Source: Strongylocentrotus droebachiensis
Taxonomy: Eukaryota; Echinodermata; Echinoidea; Camarodonta; Strongylocentrotidae
Length of the DNA stretch: 64,000 bases
Assembly: GCA_035222895.1 (NCBI GenBank)
Contig: JAVYIG010007940.1
Span: forward strand, 1-64,000
Direction of reading: 5' to 3'
The translations under genes and the position numbers were made by a program. Positions within the stretch are counted from its first letter, which is position 1. The number at the start of each line of letters is the position of its first letter. The notes under the pieces were generated by a model that did not search any database, was not told where the DNA came from, and saw nothing but the letters and a program-made list of their open reading frames with translations. This document shows positions 12,298 through 40,189 of the stretch, in pieces.

Positions 12298-12486
12298 AGC
12301 CCGTCTGCACTAGTTTGGCCAGGGGTATTAGACCTACCTGCGTGGTCACTGGAAGGTGGTTATCTCATCAAATCGGCTCTCAATTAACATTTTTAAAAAA
12401 GGGGACCATGGGGGATCAATGGCTACCGCTTAGGCATTGATGGCTATATAGAGGGCGCAAGTAGCTACAAGAAGTGCAGTCCTGCT
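12298..12486 (+). mobile_element. TTAA MITE, 190-bp family, copy 1
   Basis: The ends AGCCCGTCTGCACTAG and CAGTCCTGCT are imperfect inverted repeats, flanked by TTAA at 12294-12297 and 12487-12490. Internal landmarks shared with the other copies are TTATCTCATCAAATC, CTCTCAATTAACAT and GAGGGCGCAAGTAGCTA. Confidence 0.85.
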
Positions 12487-12719
12487 TTAAATGGTCCTTC
12501 AATACAGAAGATAAATGTTACATTCAGTTTTAGTCATTTGTGATGTACATGTATAAAATGAGGTTACACTTGTCCCGAACATGCACCATACGTGACTAAA
12601 GCAATTCATTTTTTGAACACTTTTGATGTCCATTACAACTTATAATTCTCATCAAGATTCAGTTACAGCAACTCAAATATAATCAGCCATTCAGGAAACA
12701 AATGCCATGTTATGAAATA

Positions 12720-13855
12720 AATTTATTAGGATTTGTTGTAATAACTCCTTGGTCTATCTTAAATTATAACCATGCAACAAAAATTACAATTACAAAACCA
12801 AAGTACATTGTACCTTATTCTACCCCACCCCACTTGTCATTTCCACACTAAAAGGTTTCATATTGAAGCAGTTTCATAAAATATCATGAGTCTCAGAGAC
12901 TGTGGTTGATACTCCTTGTTTGACCAAAGAGTTATCATTAAGCCCGATAACTCCTTGGTTTGACCACAAAGTCAATGAAACAAATCAAATAATCCATTTC
13001 ATATCCCACTCTTAAAATAAGAAGGGTAGAGATTATGAGGTAAAATTCCAGACACAGAGTCTATCTCGTTTTGGTTCTCTACTGAGTACGTACGATGAAA
13101 TAGAAAAAGGATGAATTTAAAATGGAAGAAAAGCATGTGATAGAAAGGAGGATTGTACAAAAATTAGCAAGAGATATGACATCCATAGAATAATTTACAA
13201 GAACTCCATAGAGAGAGAGAGAGAGAGAGAGAGATAAGATGGGGAGAGGGAGACAGAGGGGGAAATAGAAAAGCTTTCAGAAGATAAAATCTATGTTTGA
13301 TGTAGTACACTAAAAAGAAAAGTTAAAATGCACATATAAATCATTTCTAAAAATACATGTACATGAACTAAACCAAAATTTAACATTTTCATGGTTTATA
13401 TTTACAAGACAACTGCCTTTGTTTATCAATTTTGAAATATTAGGCACCTACGTCATTGTTTAATCAGTGAAGTTGAAGCCTAGGAAAATATCTAAACCCA
13501 ACCCATTAAGATTGCACATTATTTAAAAAAATAGATAACCTTCAATGGGTAAATGTCAGTTTTAAAGTTGTAAAGATATCTTCAGAGGCTAAAACATGAA
13601 ATCAGGTTCATGTCAAAATTTCTTTCACTGTTTTTTCCATGATTATCATCACATTGAAATATTTGTCGAGACATATATTCCCATTTTGGTCACTCATGGT
13701 CTCTTCCAGGATTTTCAGCTGCTGAATTATTGAAGCTTTGAGATATTCCACTGCTCCATGGTCCATACAAAAGTGACAGTTTGCAGTGTATCTCTGGAAG
13801 CAAGTCAATCTCAACCATTCGTGTCTTTTAGAGTCTTTAATCCACATGACAATGG
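12720..13855 (-). other. Probable 3' UTR of C1D with polyadenylation signal
   Basis: This is the sequence 3' of the C1D stop codon on the - strand. A reverse-strand AATAAA (TTTATT at 12722-12727) is a reasonable polyadenylation signal about 1.1 kb after the stop. A GA microsatellite lies at about 13209-13234. No coding content was found. Confidence 0.4.
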
Positions 13856-16800
13856 TCATCTTGATTTCTTAGATGGGCCTGCTGGTTCATCCTCTACTTT
13901 CCTTTTAGTTGCTTGAGGCTTATCTGTGATTTTCAATGAAGTAAACAATATAAAAATTACATTTGTAATTTCATTATGTAAATTACATTGAAAACAGTTG
14001 ACCATAAAAATATAATTATTGCATGAATACAAATCGAGATTCAGTGATCGATACAACACAGGCTTAACAGGTTTTGTGGCCTGATTTGACCAAATGTGGG
14101 CATTAAGAATCTGAACACTGATACATGAAATTTAATTTAATCTGCAAAAGTAATATAAACAGGCCTTTCACATAGCCTATTTAGTTTGATTTCCTCCATG
14201 AAAGCCTAATTATAGATCCAAGATTTGTAGACAGTCTGTCATTAAACTGAATTCTATTAGCATTTGTTCATGAATAAAATATTTCTGCAATTTCACAATC
14301 ACATGCTAATGATTTTGTTGCGTTGTTACAAAATCAAATTTACGAGAGCTGACGTCATATAATAGATGTAATTTCAGAACGATTCTATCTGTTGATTACA
14401 GCATTTAGACCTTTTGAAGTACCTTTTGTTGTGAGAATCAAACTAGTATCCACTCACCTTTACCAGCTTCATTTTCCCACAGAGCATTCTTGATGAACCT
14501 CTTGGCTGCACCCTTATCCAGTTTGGCAGCTAGGGAGGTGAAAGAAAAAATATTGAATTACATTATTTGTAGGAAACAATAGATTGGTTGATGATTAGTA
14601 CGCTTAATTTGCGGATTCACAACTTATTCATCCCATTAAAGATAAAGAACAGTTATGGGCATGTGATTGCATTGTATAAGAAACGTTGTGGAATCGATCA
14701 GAAAAGGTTGATCATCTAGCATATAAATATTGGTGTGTACTGCAAGGTTCTGGAATCATCAAAATGATAAGAAATTTGGCCCAGTCTTGATAAAGCTACA
14801 AGCACTGTACACAGAAAGATGTATATGGGACTACCCCCACACGTGCGCGACACATGCATTATATCTATCAGATCCAAATAGATATAATAATCTCCCAAAT
14901 ATATCAATTAGTAGGCGGTTTCTTGGCAAAATTTGTATGATCGCGTCTTAATAGTCAAAACATATTCTTTCACATGGTTGGTAATAAAAGCTTTCATTTC
15001 ATTTTTTGAGAGAGGTGCGTTTCCAAAACTGGTCTTTACCTTTTAACTATAAGAAAGCATAATAATGTTCAGAGACTGATCTGAAAACATAAAGAGTATG
15101 AAAATACTTATATCAGTAAAGTCTTTTAAATAAAATGCTAAATTCTGCCTTTGATCAATTTGGTAATTACTGGAGTTCATACTCACCTTTCTTTTTATCA
15201 GCAATATCCTTTACCCTTGACATGTATTTCTGTATTCTGCCCTATGATAAAGGAAAGAGACCAGTTTTACATCATAATATAGTTTTTCCAAATCATCAAT
15301 GACATCACAAACAAAAATCTAGACACAAAATATTAGCTGTACCAAAGAAATCATTGAAAAGTTCATAGTTTATACTGCTGGAGCACAGTAAATTTTACAA
15401 GAGTCAGTCCAGACAGGCAATTATATACTATTAATCTAAAGCACTCTATTCATAAAAGATAATGTCAAAAACTGTCAAACTGTTAACCAATTCAAAACTT
15501 GTCTTAAGACACATTTATTCAAAATTGCTTTTGATGATTAACTTAACTCTGTTCACATTGATGTGTATATCATATGTATAGTAATTTGTAGGTTTATCTG
15601 CACTTTTTTGTTTTGTTTAATATGTAATTGTTTATCAGTCTATTTTGATTATTATAGCACTTAGAGACGTCAGTGGTAAGTGCTTTCTAAGTAACATTCT
15701 TCTTCTTATTATTATTATTATCATCTAATATTCCTCTCAAAGAATGAACATTTCAATATGAGTACTAAAGAAAATACCTGCTTCCTCACAATCTCTATAA
15801 ATCATATACTCAATATCACTCATGTGTGAGAATGTCAAAATCCTGCTTGAAAGACAAAAAATGGTAAATCTACAAGACATTACATTGAAGTGCAGTAGGA
15901 CGGGAAACTTACTAATTCCTGCTTGATTGGATGATTCCTTGGATCAACGCCTTGTGTGCACAGATACACTGTAAAAGAGGACAAGATTGATTTAAAAGCT
16001 ACAACTTTACAAAACTTTCTCAAATTGAAACTACATGGACAGTGAAACCTGTCTATAAAGACAACCCACGGGAGACAAGGAATGTGATCTTTATAGGCAG
16101 GTGGACTTTATGTACAAGCTCATTTTCAAGGGAAACAAAAAATGTTGTCTTTGTAGACATATGGTCTTTCTATAGAGATTGTCACTATTTAAGCAGGTTT
16201 GACTGTATACTGGTTTGTTTACCTTTTTGAACACACAACAGCCAAGCTGAACATGTACCCTGAAAATCTTCAGCTGATACTCTTAAGGGGCCATTTTTCA
16301 TATGAAATATTACCCATCAAGAGAATCAGAAGTAGAATTGAGGAAATAGATTAACTGGTTTTAAAAGTCACAATTGGCCATCTTTTTCAAGACTTCGACT
16401 CTATAATAGCTAGTGATTTTTAGTTACATTAACTTTTGAAAATTGAACATTGAATTGACATTTATTTCCATCATCATGGCAATATATACAAAGATAAAAT
16501 ATGGAATATCGTTGATCGTAACAGATAACAATATAAAAATGACATTTTTATAACTTGATGTAATAGTATTCAAAATATAAAGAAAATATGAAAGTACAAG
16601 CCACGGTACAAAATGCAAAATGGTGCATCCGTAAAAGCAAATAAGGCTTGAGGATTGAATGCACCAGGCGCAGAAGTAATAATATGCTTAGAAAAAAATA
16701 AAATAAAAAAAGGGATTTCATTTTGGTATGAAAGATGTGGTCTTCAAATAATTTATGCATTATAAAGAGAGAGAAGATTTTCAACATCGTGGATAACATT

Positions 16801-18146
16801 TGATCATTCTTTAGAAAATTGAAGAAAAAAAAAGAGCTTTGAAGATAATGGTGTACAGTACAGTAAAAAGCTTAAAGTATGTTAAAAGCTAGAGATATTT
16901 CTGAGTAAATTTCTAAACTTACTCCAGAAGAAGGAATTGATGGAATAGGCAAAGGTGAGTTGTAATTTGGCCTTGTCCAATGAATCCAGCTGAAAAATGA
17001 ATGAGAGAATGAAAATAATAAAATCACTGCAATATTCCATAGAAAACAGAAGTATATACATGTATTGAGCTAGAGAGATGCCTTGCACTGTGTTTCTCCC
17101 TCATTTCAATGAGAATTCCCACCAACATTTGCTACTTTTACTAGGTAAATTGATTACCGTAAAGCTGCATCAACCTTACAATTAAATTCATGACCGGAGA
17201 TGGTTTTCTTCTTCGGGACGACTAACCAACACCCCTCAAATGGGTTTAATTAATGGACAGGGTAGGGTGTGATGTTGATAATTGGATAGAGAGAGAGAGA
17301 GAGGATTGGCTTAATGTTTATTTTACTCAGAAAGGTGGTTGTGGACTGCTAGTGCTAGTTTAAAGTAACCATCTTTGTCGAGGATTAATTTTGCGTAGAG
17401 TGTCAGCATGTAGAGTGTCAGCATGCAGAGTGTACTGTATTTTTTGCGCATTATTGTGAAAGGAAAACCCAACCATGCACCTACACAATAGCACATTACA
17501 AGTTGCAACAACAAAAAATGCAAATTGCAAATCGAACTTCAAACATGAATCTATTATCTTAGTTCAACTAAAAAATTGGTCTAATTTGTTTGGGGATATG
17601 TTCCGCTGAGATGTCTGGCTTCACAGAATGCTCTCATTTCTCGTCAGAGAACGTCAAAGACAAAATATGTTTACTAACCTCTCCAAGCGGACAGATATAT
17701 CTATCAAGCAAACATGATTCATAATTTAGAGTTTCAGACATTGACTTTCTTTGAGTTATATGAGTGACATTGTCCTTGTTCAATATTTGTCATTTGATTC
17801 AACTTCAACTTTCAAGACTAAACTTTATAGAAAGTGGTCTAATTAAGTTTAAAGAAGATTTAGAATATAAATATGTTGTTACCTACGACAGTACACCAAC
17901 AAATATGTCGGAAACATAAATAAACTCAGTGTAGAAAAACTATTTTTAGTATTGTACAGCGCCCTGCACATGTTCTTGAACCCAGCATCATTTTCTATAG
18001 ATGGGACACCACACAGATCATGCAATTACCTTTCCATTGATATCGGCTAAGCTGACGGAATTCATTGGCTCGAATACATTCTCTACTTCACACAGCGCTG
18101 CTTTAAAGTCTTCCAAGTTCTTTGCTATCTCTTTTGGAGCCGCCAT
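13856..18146 (-). CDS. C1D: C1D nuclear exosome cofactor (Sas10/Utp3/C1D family), 6 exons, 144 aa
   Basis: Exons in transcript order are 18146-18030, 16989-16923, 15968-15913, 15241-15187, 14529-14458 and 13923-13856, with a continuous frame and a TGA stop. C1D (yeast Rrp47/Lrp1) is a small nuclear RNA- and DNA-binding protein that binds Rrp6 and helps the exosome process rRNA and other structured RNAs. The family core is clear: LDSLDKAKLQLTFAYSINS, then FFW, GVDPRNHPIKQEL, RIQKYMSRVKDIADKKK, and LDKGAAKRFIKNALW. The tail is basic with a TKRKVEDEP-to-KKSR end. Length is close to human C1D (141 aa). The start ATG at 18146 sits in a GGCGGCTCC-like context just downstream of a stretch with no upstream in-frame conservation. 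Introns carry two MITEs and a LINE end. Confidence 0.95.
14640..15042 (-). mobile_element. TTAA MITE (AGGTAAAGACC family) in C1D intron
   Basis: TTAA lies on both sides (14636-14639 and 15043-15046). The ends AGATAAAGAACAG and CTGGTCTTTACCT are inverted. The body is homologous in reverse orientation to 27045-27411; for example GGTTCTGGAATCATC here corresponds to GATGATTCCAGAACC there. It is about 403 bp and noncoding. Confidence 0.85.
15440..15725 (+). mobile_element. LINE 3' end in C1D intron 3
   Basis: A frame on + reads FKTCLKTHLFKIAF and then a stop at about 15540, which resembles the C-terminus of LINE reverse-transcriptase ORFs. It is followed by a UTR and an end of the type CACTTAGAGACGTCAG plus a (TTA)n tail at about 15700-15722. 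The tail type is common in L2/CR1-like elements of marine invertebrates. Confidence 0.6.
16040..16205. mobile_element. pogo/Tc1-type MITE, 166 bp, copy 1
   Basis: The element begins CAGTGAAACCTGTCTATAAA and ends AGGTTTGACTG followed by TA. It is the same length as, and clearly homologous to, 58358-58523. Internal motifs are GTCTTTATAGGCAGGTGG, TTTTCAAGGGAAACAAAAA and GTCTTTGTAGACA. CAGT-starting ends with a TA target fit the Tc1/mariner/pogo group. Confidence 0.7.
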
Positions 18147-20053
18147 GATGTCCAAATGTGACAAAATAAACTTCGTCCTCTCTACAACGCTCACAATTTG
18201 CATGTATGAATATTCATTTCAAGTTTTCCTCAGCCTAGTTTCCAGACCATTTTGTTTTTACTTGTCATAATCGTGTCTTTTTTTAATCCCTTTTGATGTT
18301 TACGTTCAGGTAGTTGCTAAGATAAAAAGATCTTAGTCTACTTTGGTACTCATTCATATATTCCAAATTTCTAAATGTACACTCTGCGTTCAATTTTGAC
18401 AATGGAAAACATTCAGAATTAGTGAGAAAAAAAAAAAGAGCCAAATTTTCACCGCTTTGTATTCTTCATCTTTCGCTATCGACTGTCAAACTTTGCACTC
18501 TTTCCTAGCTTCTCTCCCTTATCTATGGTTTCTCTCATTAACATATCCGTCCCTTCTTTCTCTCCAAAACTCTTTTCTATTTCTCTCTTAATTTCTTCCT
18601 TTCTCTTTATAGCTTTCTTGATATCCATCACACTCCTTTATCTCATTCTAAACTCTTTCGCTCTCTAATTCTTCTCTCATCATTTTTCAGCTTTCTTGAT
18701 ACCTGTCCCTCACTTTTTCTCTCTGACAACCTTGCTGTCAGGCTCAGTTTATAAACAACCGCTTAGAAGTTAGCTACAAATTATTGATTTTGAAGAAATT
18801 TTATTTTTCATTGCACCATTTTTTCTTCAAAATTAAGTTATTGATACACAAAACAAAAATGTTAGGAAATTAAGCATGGTTTCTATCAAATCTCTAACCA
18901 TTTTGAGATCCATCACATTGGAGACTCTACTCAGATGCTTTTTAAAATAAAACAATTATACAAATATGTGATAGGTTTAAAACAAAACAAAATAAAATGT
19001 ATACCAGTATATATATACAGTGAAAATAGGAGGTAATGGATGCTTGCACAGCTAAATCAGGTGGACCCTTTGGTAGACTGCCCCCGGCTATGTAAGTTAG
19101 TCTACTTCAAGTACCTACCCTGTAATGACTGCTTAATTACCACACTCAAAATGCTATACAAACTATAGTCCTATTCACATAATTTTAATGGCACATAAGA
19201 GTCGAAATTGACACCAGCCAGCTAAAACCATTACAATATCATTTAGCTTTATTTTTACCTGCATATCATGTTCCAGCAATTTCCCATCTGGGGCAATCAT
19301 GCAATGCATTATCTTAAAGGCACACACAAATTAGAAAAAAGAAATTTCAATAAAATATGGCTCAATCCTTTTGAAAAATGTTATCAAATACAATAAAATT
19401 GTGTACCTGGTTGGGAGTTTTAATGCCGAAACAGGATTCTGACGATACAACATATTATCAGCTACTTTTACTGTAACACTTCTGGCACTCTACTGATGAT
19501 ATGTTAATTTAATGGTAACCAACCTGTAATCTAAATTTGTGCGCTATAATCATCAATATTTTGAAACATACATGTGTATTTGAAATGTATACCCGGTACA
19601 TAAAAAATAACTACAAAATGCAATTCATAAAAGGCACATTTATATCTTAGATAAATTTAGCACACACAAGGCAAACTTCTATGAACTACAATTGGAGTAA
19701 AATAAAACAGTTTAACATTATTAATTCATTTCATCTTTATATCATGTATTCAATTAAGCATCTATTTATTAACAATGTTATTTTGAACCCTGATAAATTA
19801 ACACAATGGCTCATGATATTGTATATTTTGAAGTACAGAAAATACATGACAGATATTGTATTTCTACATCAACTTGGTATTGCTTACAGTCCTCACATAA
19901 TTCAAGGAGTTTCACACACTCGTAACAATATTACTTTATAAGTAGATTCCCATTTCTGGCAGTTGAGAGAAAGTAGATCACACACACCAATAAAACAAAG
20001 AATGCAATAAACATAGAGTAAAGTTATCGAAATTCATCACAGAAGTAAAACTG
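18147..20053. other. C1D 5' flank: no gene recognised
   Basis: The first few hundred bases should hold the C1D promoter, but I see no TATA box or other decisive element. The stretch at about 18420-18720 is pyrimidine-rich (CTCTTT-type). No conserved coding frame was found. Confidence 0.4.
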
Positions 20054-20337
20054 TTAGTATTTGAATCCCAATACAACAATATCTCTATTGATTTTTATCG
20101 CGATCAAAATTTCATGTAAAGTAGAGATTGTTTCTTCCTCCATTTCAGAGTCTTGAAAGATATCTTTCTAAATACAAAAATATGATCATTTTATGTACAT
20201 GTATTTCAAGTTTGTTTCCAAAGATGAAACATTAACAAGCAGATGCAAATAAATTTACCTACAATGAATTTCTCTGTAACCTTCTGAGAGCTGAACAATC
20301 TGCATTTCTTTTATCATTCCATTTAGATTCGGAAATT
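20054..20337 (-). other. Candidate exon pair of an unidentified transcript, or ABCC10 3' exons
   Basis: On the - strand, 20337-20259 is bounded by a strong acceptor (TTTTTGTTTAG) and donor (GTAAAT). It has an open frame containing LNGMIKEMQIVQLSEGYREI. Next, 20167-20054 has a strong acceptor (TTTTTGTATTTAG) and a 37-codon frame with SEMEEETISTLHEIL, ending in TAA. The two open frames are not in phase with each other if joined directly. They may therefore be UTR exons, or one frame may be chance. The position is just downstream of ABCC10 on the same strand. I do not recognise the sequences. Confidence 0.3.
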
Positions 20338-20971
20338 CTAAACAAAAATAGACAACAAACTCATTTGTAAATATAGGAATGTTGGAAGGGTTAAATATAT
20401 ATATATTACCTTTTTAAAGATACAATAACTACATAATATTAACATTTTACAAGTACCCTGTGAGTACAAAGATCTTTTACAAAACAGAACATTCTACATG
20501 AGACAAAAAGGTACAGACCCTACATAGATAGATATCAAAATAACTACTAGCAAAAGCTAAAACTAAAAACGGAAACAAAATAAAATGCACAAACAAAAAA
20601 ACAAAAACAAAGATTGTCAACAGAAAACAGTTGCATATTTAAGATGAAATCTCCACCATCTGACAGAATATGTGAATATCTGATTCAGTTATAGGATGAA
20701 CTGGAAGTGTCTTCCTACTGAGGAAGGTGAATTGTTACAGGAGAAGTACAAAAAGACAATTTACTACCGTTTCCTGTATTCTCTATAATATTACAATCCT
20801 AAATCTTGGTTCATAGAACATATTTGTTTCCCTGTAAATCACTGTTGATCTCTCTGATATGATTTACTGAAATATTTCTCGACCAGTTCAGTATCCATAC
20901 TAAGCTCATATCTCTTGGATCATTTATTGAAAGAGAGATCTTTCTGTGTGTTTAGGGCTTTAGGCATTTTA

Positions 20972-21851
20972 CAGTGCGTCCCAGAAAAAACGAAACCGAG
21001 AAGTATCGATGTTCTATCATAACTTAATCACAACTATAATTCATGAATGATACATATTTGGAAAGCTTAGAGTCTCCTCTTTCATTTGATGTTACTCAGA
21101 TGATTCATATTCCACGCATGAGTGATTAAAAGCAATTTGAAGGAAGGAAACCAAAAAGACATTTGGCGGGCGGTATCTGAATTTCGAAGAAAAATTCACA
21201 TTTCTAGAAAGTTGAGTTTCTGCCCTTTCATATGACACCTCAATCAGGAAAAATGAGCGAGGAATGACAAAGTTCTGTTTGTTTAAAGTAGTGCTTGCAT
21301 TTCCATAATTTTATTAAACGAATTCGTTTGCACTGGCTGCCTGCCGTATCAATAAACGAAATTAACAAAGGACTTAACTCCGTTTCGTTGACAATCAGCC
21401 GTAGACGAGTCTTCATGCATGGCTGATTGTCAACGAAACGGAGTTAAGTCTTTTGTCAAATCTGTTTTTTGCTACGGCAGGCACCCAGTGAAAACGAATT
21501 TGTTTGTTAAAATTATGAAAATGTAAGGGCTACTTTAAACAAACAGAACTTTGTTATTACTGGCTCTTTTTTTCTTGATTGAGGTATCATATGAAAGGGC
21601 AGAAAATGAACTTTCTAGAAATATGAATTTTTCTTTTAAATTCAGATACCGCCCGCCAAATTAATTTTTGGTTTCCTTCCTTCAAATTGCTTTTAATCAC
21701 TCATGCGTGGAATATGAATCATCTGAGTAACATCAAATGAAAGAGGAGACTCTAAGCTTTCCAAATATGTATCATTCATTAATTATGGTTGTGATTAAGT
21801 TATGATAAAACATCGATACTTTCTCGGTTTCGTTTTTTCTGGGACGCACTG
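20972..21851. mobile_element. Foldback Tc1/mariner-type element, 880 bp, almost entirely palindromic
   Basis: Two arms of about 430 bp (20972-21400 and 21421-21851) are imperfect reverse complements, separated by a 20-bp spacer. The ends are CAGTGCGTCCCAG and its complement. TA lies on each side (20970-20971, 21852-21853). Paired landmarks are GGCGGGCGGTATCTGAA with TTCAGATACCGCCCGCC, and GACAATCAGCC with GGCTGATTGTC at the centre. There is no transposase. CAGT ends and a TA duplication suggest mobilisation by a mariner/Tc1 transposase. Confidence 0.9.
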
Positions 21852-22093
21852 TATAATGCATGCACCTGTCTCCTGTACCATGCACAGTCCATGTTTCAAA
21901 TCCAGATTTAGGACTTTTCTGTCTGAAGGAGATGGAAAATCATTATTGTAGAAATGAATAATCACAATTGACCGACACGCGTCTGAAATAGACTAACATA
22001 TAACCACTTGATTCAAATGTGTCAAAAATCTTAACCTTAAGTAGTGCTAAACTTGTCACAGCCAATAATAATTATGCGCTTTTTCACAAAACA

Positions 22094-37378
<15,285 letters not shown>

Positions 37379-37571
37379 CTTGATGAAGAGCACCTGGTAA
37401 TGGTATGATAACAACAAAGAAACATATCATTAGAATTAATAAGTTTATAATACACACAAATCCAAATCAATAAACTAAACCTTATGAAAAACCCGAGCAT
37501 AATTAAAATTGAAAGCTTCTGAACATTAAATCTAGCCCACAAAACGAATTATGGTAATTAAACATTCACTT

Positions 37572-37935
37572 GTCCATCGAGGTTCAAAGATGTGGAATTC
37601 ACTTAATACGCTTCCTGCAGAGTAACCTCATCTGAAGATTTCTTTGATTTTTGTTTTTATTTATTTTATACGCAACCATTCTATACTTGGTTTTCCCTTT
37701 CGCCTCTCAATTATTTGTTTCTTTCTTTCCCTTATCTTGCACTTTTTTGTTTTCTTTATTTAAATGTATTCTATATATAATAATTTTGTTTGTTTGTTAT
37801 TCATTGTAATTATTGTTTTCAAATTTATTTTGTCAACAATTTGTATCTTTATCTTGTGGATGGATCCCTTTGAAGACCAGCTTTTAGCTGAAAAGGGGGT
37901 CCTTCCCATAGGCCTATGTGGAAAATAAATAAAAT
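37572..37935 (+). mobile_element. LINE 3' end upstream of ABCC10 exon 1
   Basis: The + frame reads RGSKMWNSLNTLPAE then a stop, a reverse-transcriptase ORF C-terminus. The 3' UTR is T-rich and ends GGGGTCCTTCCCATAGG and then GGAAAATAAATAAAATAATAATAG. It is 5'-truncated. Confidence 0.6.
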
Positions 37936-38062
37936 AATAATAGTTGGTGGCTTCTCGTCAGTCACATCATATGACTCTCCTGGTGCTGAGTGCTCTGGTA
38001 TTATTAAATTGGTCACGGCCAAGCTGCCAAATATGTAGCTCCTTACCATATCAGGTAATATA

Positions 38063-38240
38063 CAAATAACGCACGGCCCAGAGTGCAATAGCGGTGAATG
38101 CAGTATGCGCGAGGTTTCTTCAGATTGGTGCCGCTCTGTGCAACGAGCCGCTTGCGGCGAGTTGACAGTGCAAACCATCTGAAGAAACCGAGCGTACACT
38201 GCATTTACGTTTCGCACAACAGGGTCAAGTGCGTTATTTG
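38063..38240. mobile_element. MITE with CAAATAACGCAC ends
   Basis: CAAATAACGCAC at 38063-38074 and GTGCGTTATTTG at 38229-38240 are perfect inverted ends. Inside, AATGCAGT and GAGGTTTCTTCAGAT face ATCTGAAGAAACC and ACTGCATT. No certain target duplication. It lies in the presumed first intron of ABCC10. Confidence 0.75.
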
Positions 38241-39376
38241 TTTTATAAAATAGCGACACAAATAGCAACAAACAAAAGTTTAGAGTCTACGAGAGTTCGA
38301 TCTAGATCTAGAGTTATGTTGGTTCTACTAGACTAAAATAAGAGTAAGACGCGTACATGTAGCCTATAGCCTACAATGCACTCGAGGGAGCGTACTAGTA
38401 CTACGCGTACGCGCTCGCGCTGGATCTCCATGGTCACGTGTATTATAACTTTTTTTGCGCTTTTTTCTGCAAAATCGTGCTTGCATCAAAAATTTGTCAA
38501 TGTCATGTGACGCGTATTGACCAATCACGATGCTAAAAATACTAGAGCCATTTTATAACATGGATTAATATCTTGCCAGTTGCCAAATGATATTATTACT
38601 TAGTACCAGGCTGGCCGAGGCTTAAACCTTCAACCTGGGGATTGAGACTGCAGTGAAAGAACCACTAGGAGTATGAAATATTGCTAGTAAACATCTGCAA
38701 ATTGCTGTTTGAAATCAACTGTCCGATTATGTCGAGCTGTCCAGGCACACAATGTCTGAATACACTGATCCTCGAATAGAATTTTTTTAATGAACATTTT
38801 CTAAAAACCTTCAGACACTTTTTCACAAATCACTGAGGAATGCCAAACAAATGTTACCTGGTTACAATTCTGTAATTTACAAAGGATAAATTTGTAATAA
38901 TTCCATACCAGCCTACTCTCAATCCCACAATGCATGAAATCAAACTCTAAAAACGATGAAATCTACTAGAGTCTAGACCTACAATAACAAATTTAAAAAA
39001 TATCAATGATTATCATAATAAGTTGTGCTCGCACTCCATGGCAGTCAAGCCCAGACTTAGACAGCAATAACCATCTGATTTGGGTCATTTCTTTTAATAA
39101 AACTGACATTTGTTGTCATAATCGGAGGTCTAGTGGAGCCAGACGTAGTCTCAGTGGAACAACCGACGATTAGAGAGACTGAAGCTTTCGGTCTAGCCCA
39201 GACTTAGGCCCGTAACTCCGGCGTGGAGATACCCTACTACTACTAAGGCCCTAACTTAGTACTAAAAACATACAACAAATCAACTTCTTCTGAATCTTCT
39301 GAATTTGGTATGGTATTCCGCATGTCGTTAACTTGTTCAATAATGGTTATGATTTAAAAGTCGTTATGTTTCTTAC

Positions 39377-39440
39377 CTGTTTCGTTGGGTTATCTCTTTT
39401 GGAGTATTTTTCCTAAAAAACTGAAGACATTCAAATAGTC
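39377..39440 (-). promoter_or_regulatory. Candidate untranslated first exon of ABCC10
   Basis: ABCC10 exon 1 begins with an acceptor, so an upstream noncoding exon must exist. On the - strand a strong donor, AACCCAACGAAACAG|GTAAGA, lies at 39377. The 5' limit is unknown; the sequence runs directly into the MITE at 39445. Other places in 37400-39400 cannot be excluded, including the GTCACGTG-containing block near 38430. Confidence 0.3.
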
Positions 39441-39444
39441 TAAG

Positions 39445-39682
39445 CACTTTCTCGCAGGTTTCACGGCAAACCGGTTCACATTTACAATATAATTGCATCC
39501 ACGTACGTGGTGCTGGCGCGCGTGCGTGAAGTAAGCGACTGTAATCTTAGATCCTCTTTAAATTCACGTAAGTAATTCACATTATGACGATGATGATCAT
39601 TATTACGATCGCTTACTTCACCCACGCGCGCGCCAGCATCCGTTCGTCGGTAGTTTGCCGTGAAACCTGTGAGAAATTGTAG
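39445..39682. mobile_element. Imperfect inverted-repeat element with CpG-rich arms
   Basis: The outer arms are CAGGTTTCACGGCAAAC and GTTTGCCGTGAAACCTG; the inner arms are GCTGGCGCGCGTGCGTGAAG and CTTCACCCACGCGCGCGCC. The left arm carries about 25 extra bases. It sits next to the candidate ABCC10 first exon and abuts the next MITE. Confidence 0.75.
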
Positions 39683-39686
39683 TTAA

Positions 39687-40189
39687 AGGTATTACAAAGT
39701 TTTGGTATGGGGTCATGAATTTGGTTCAAATTAACATATTGGAAGCATATGCGTTCCTACAATATTAATTGATCGTTGTCGCGGTTGAAATCGAGTCTAA
39801 AGTTATGAAATTATAAATAATAAACTCTTTATGTTGTATAGCTCCCTCTCAAGGTCAATATATTAATTTAGCTATGAAACAATGTTTATTGACTAAAATC
39901 GACCGATTAGCTATTCCCGTTTGAAAATTATATATCACAACTACATAATTATGAGATTCTAATGGTCGCAGCTACCATTGTACGGCCATAGGCGCTATTT
40001 GAAATTTATCAAAATTTACCGGGAGCACCGGTAAATTTCTATATTAACTTTTTCTCGAAAACGGAAGTGTTTTAGGGGCTATTTTTTGTAGTGCTTATAA
40101 TACATCCACAGGGGCATCCAAATATATCAAAATTGTAAAAATTCACTATCCACCCAATTTTCAAAATTTACCAAAACTTTGTATTACCT
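39687..40189 (+). mobile_element. TTAA MITE (about 503 bp family), complete copy 2
   Basis: TTAA at 39683-39686 and 40190-40193 flanks inverted ends AGGTATTACAAAGTTTTGG and CCAAAACTTTGTATTACCT. It is the complete version of the element at 1-490 in the same orientation, with few differences, so both inserted fairly recently. The internal hairpin AAATTTACCGG...CCGGTAAATTT is at about 40012-40038. Confidence 0.9.
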
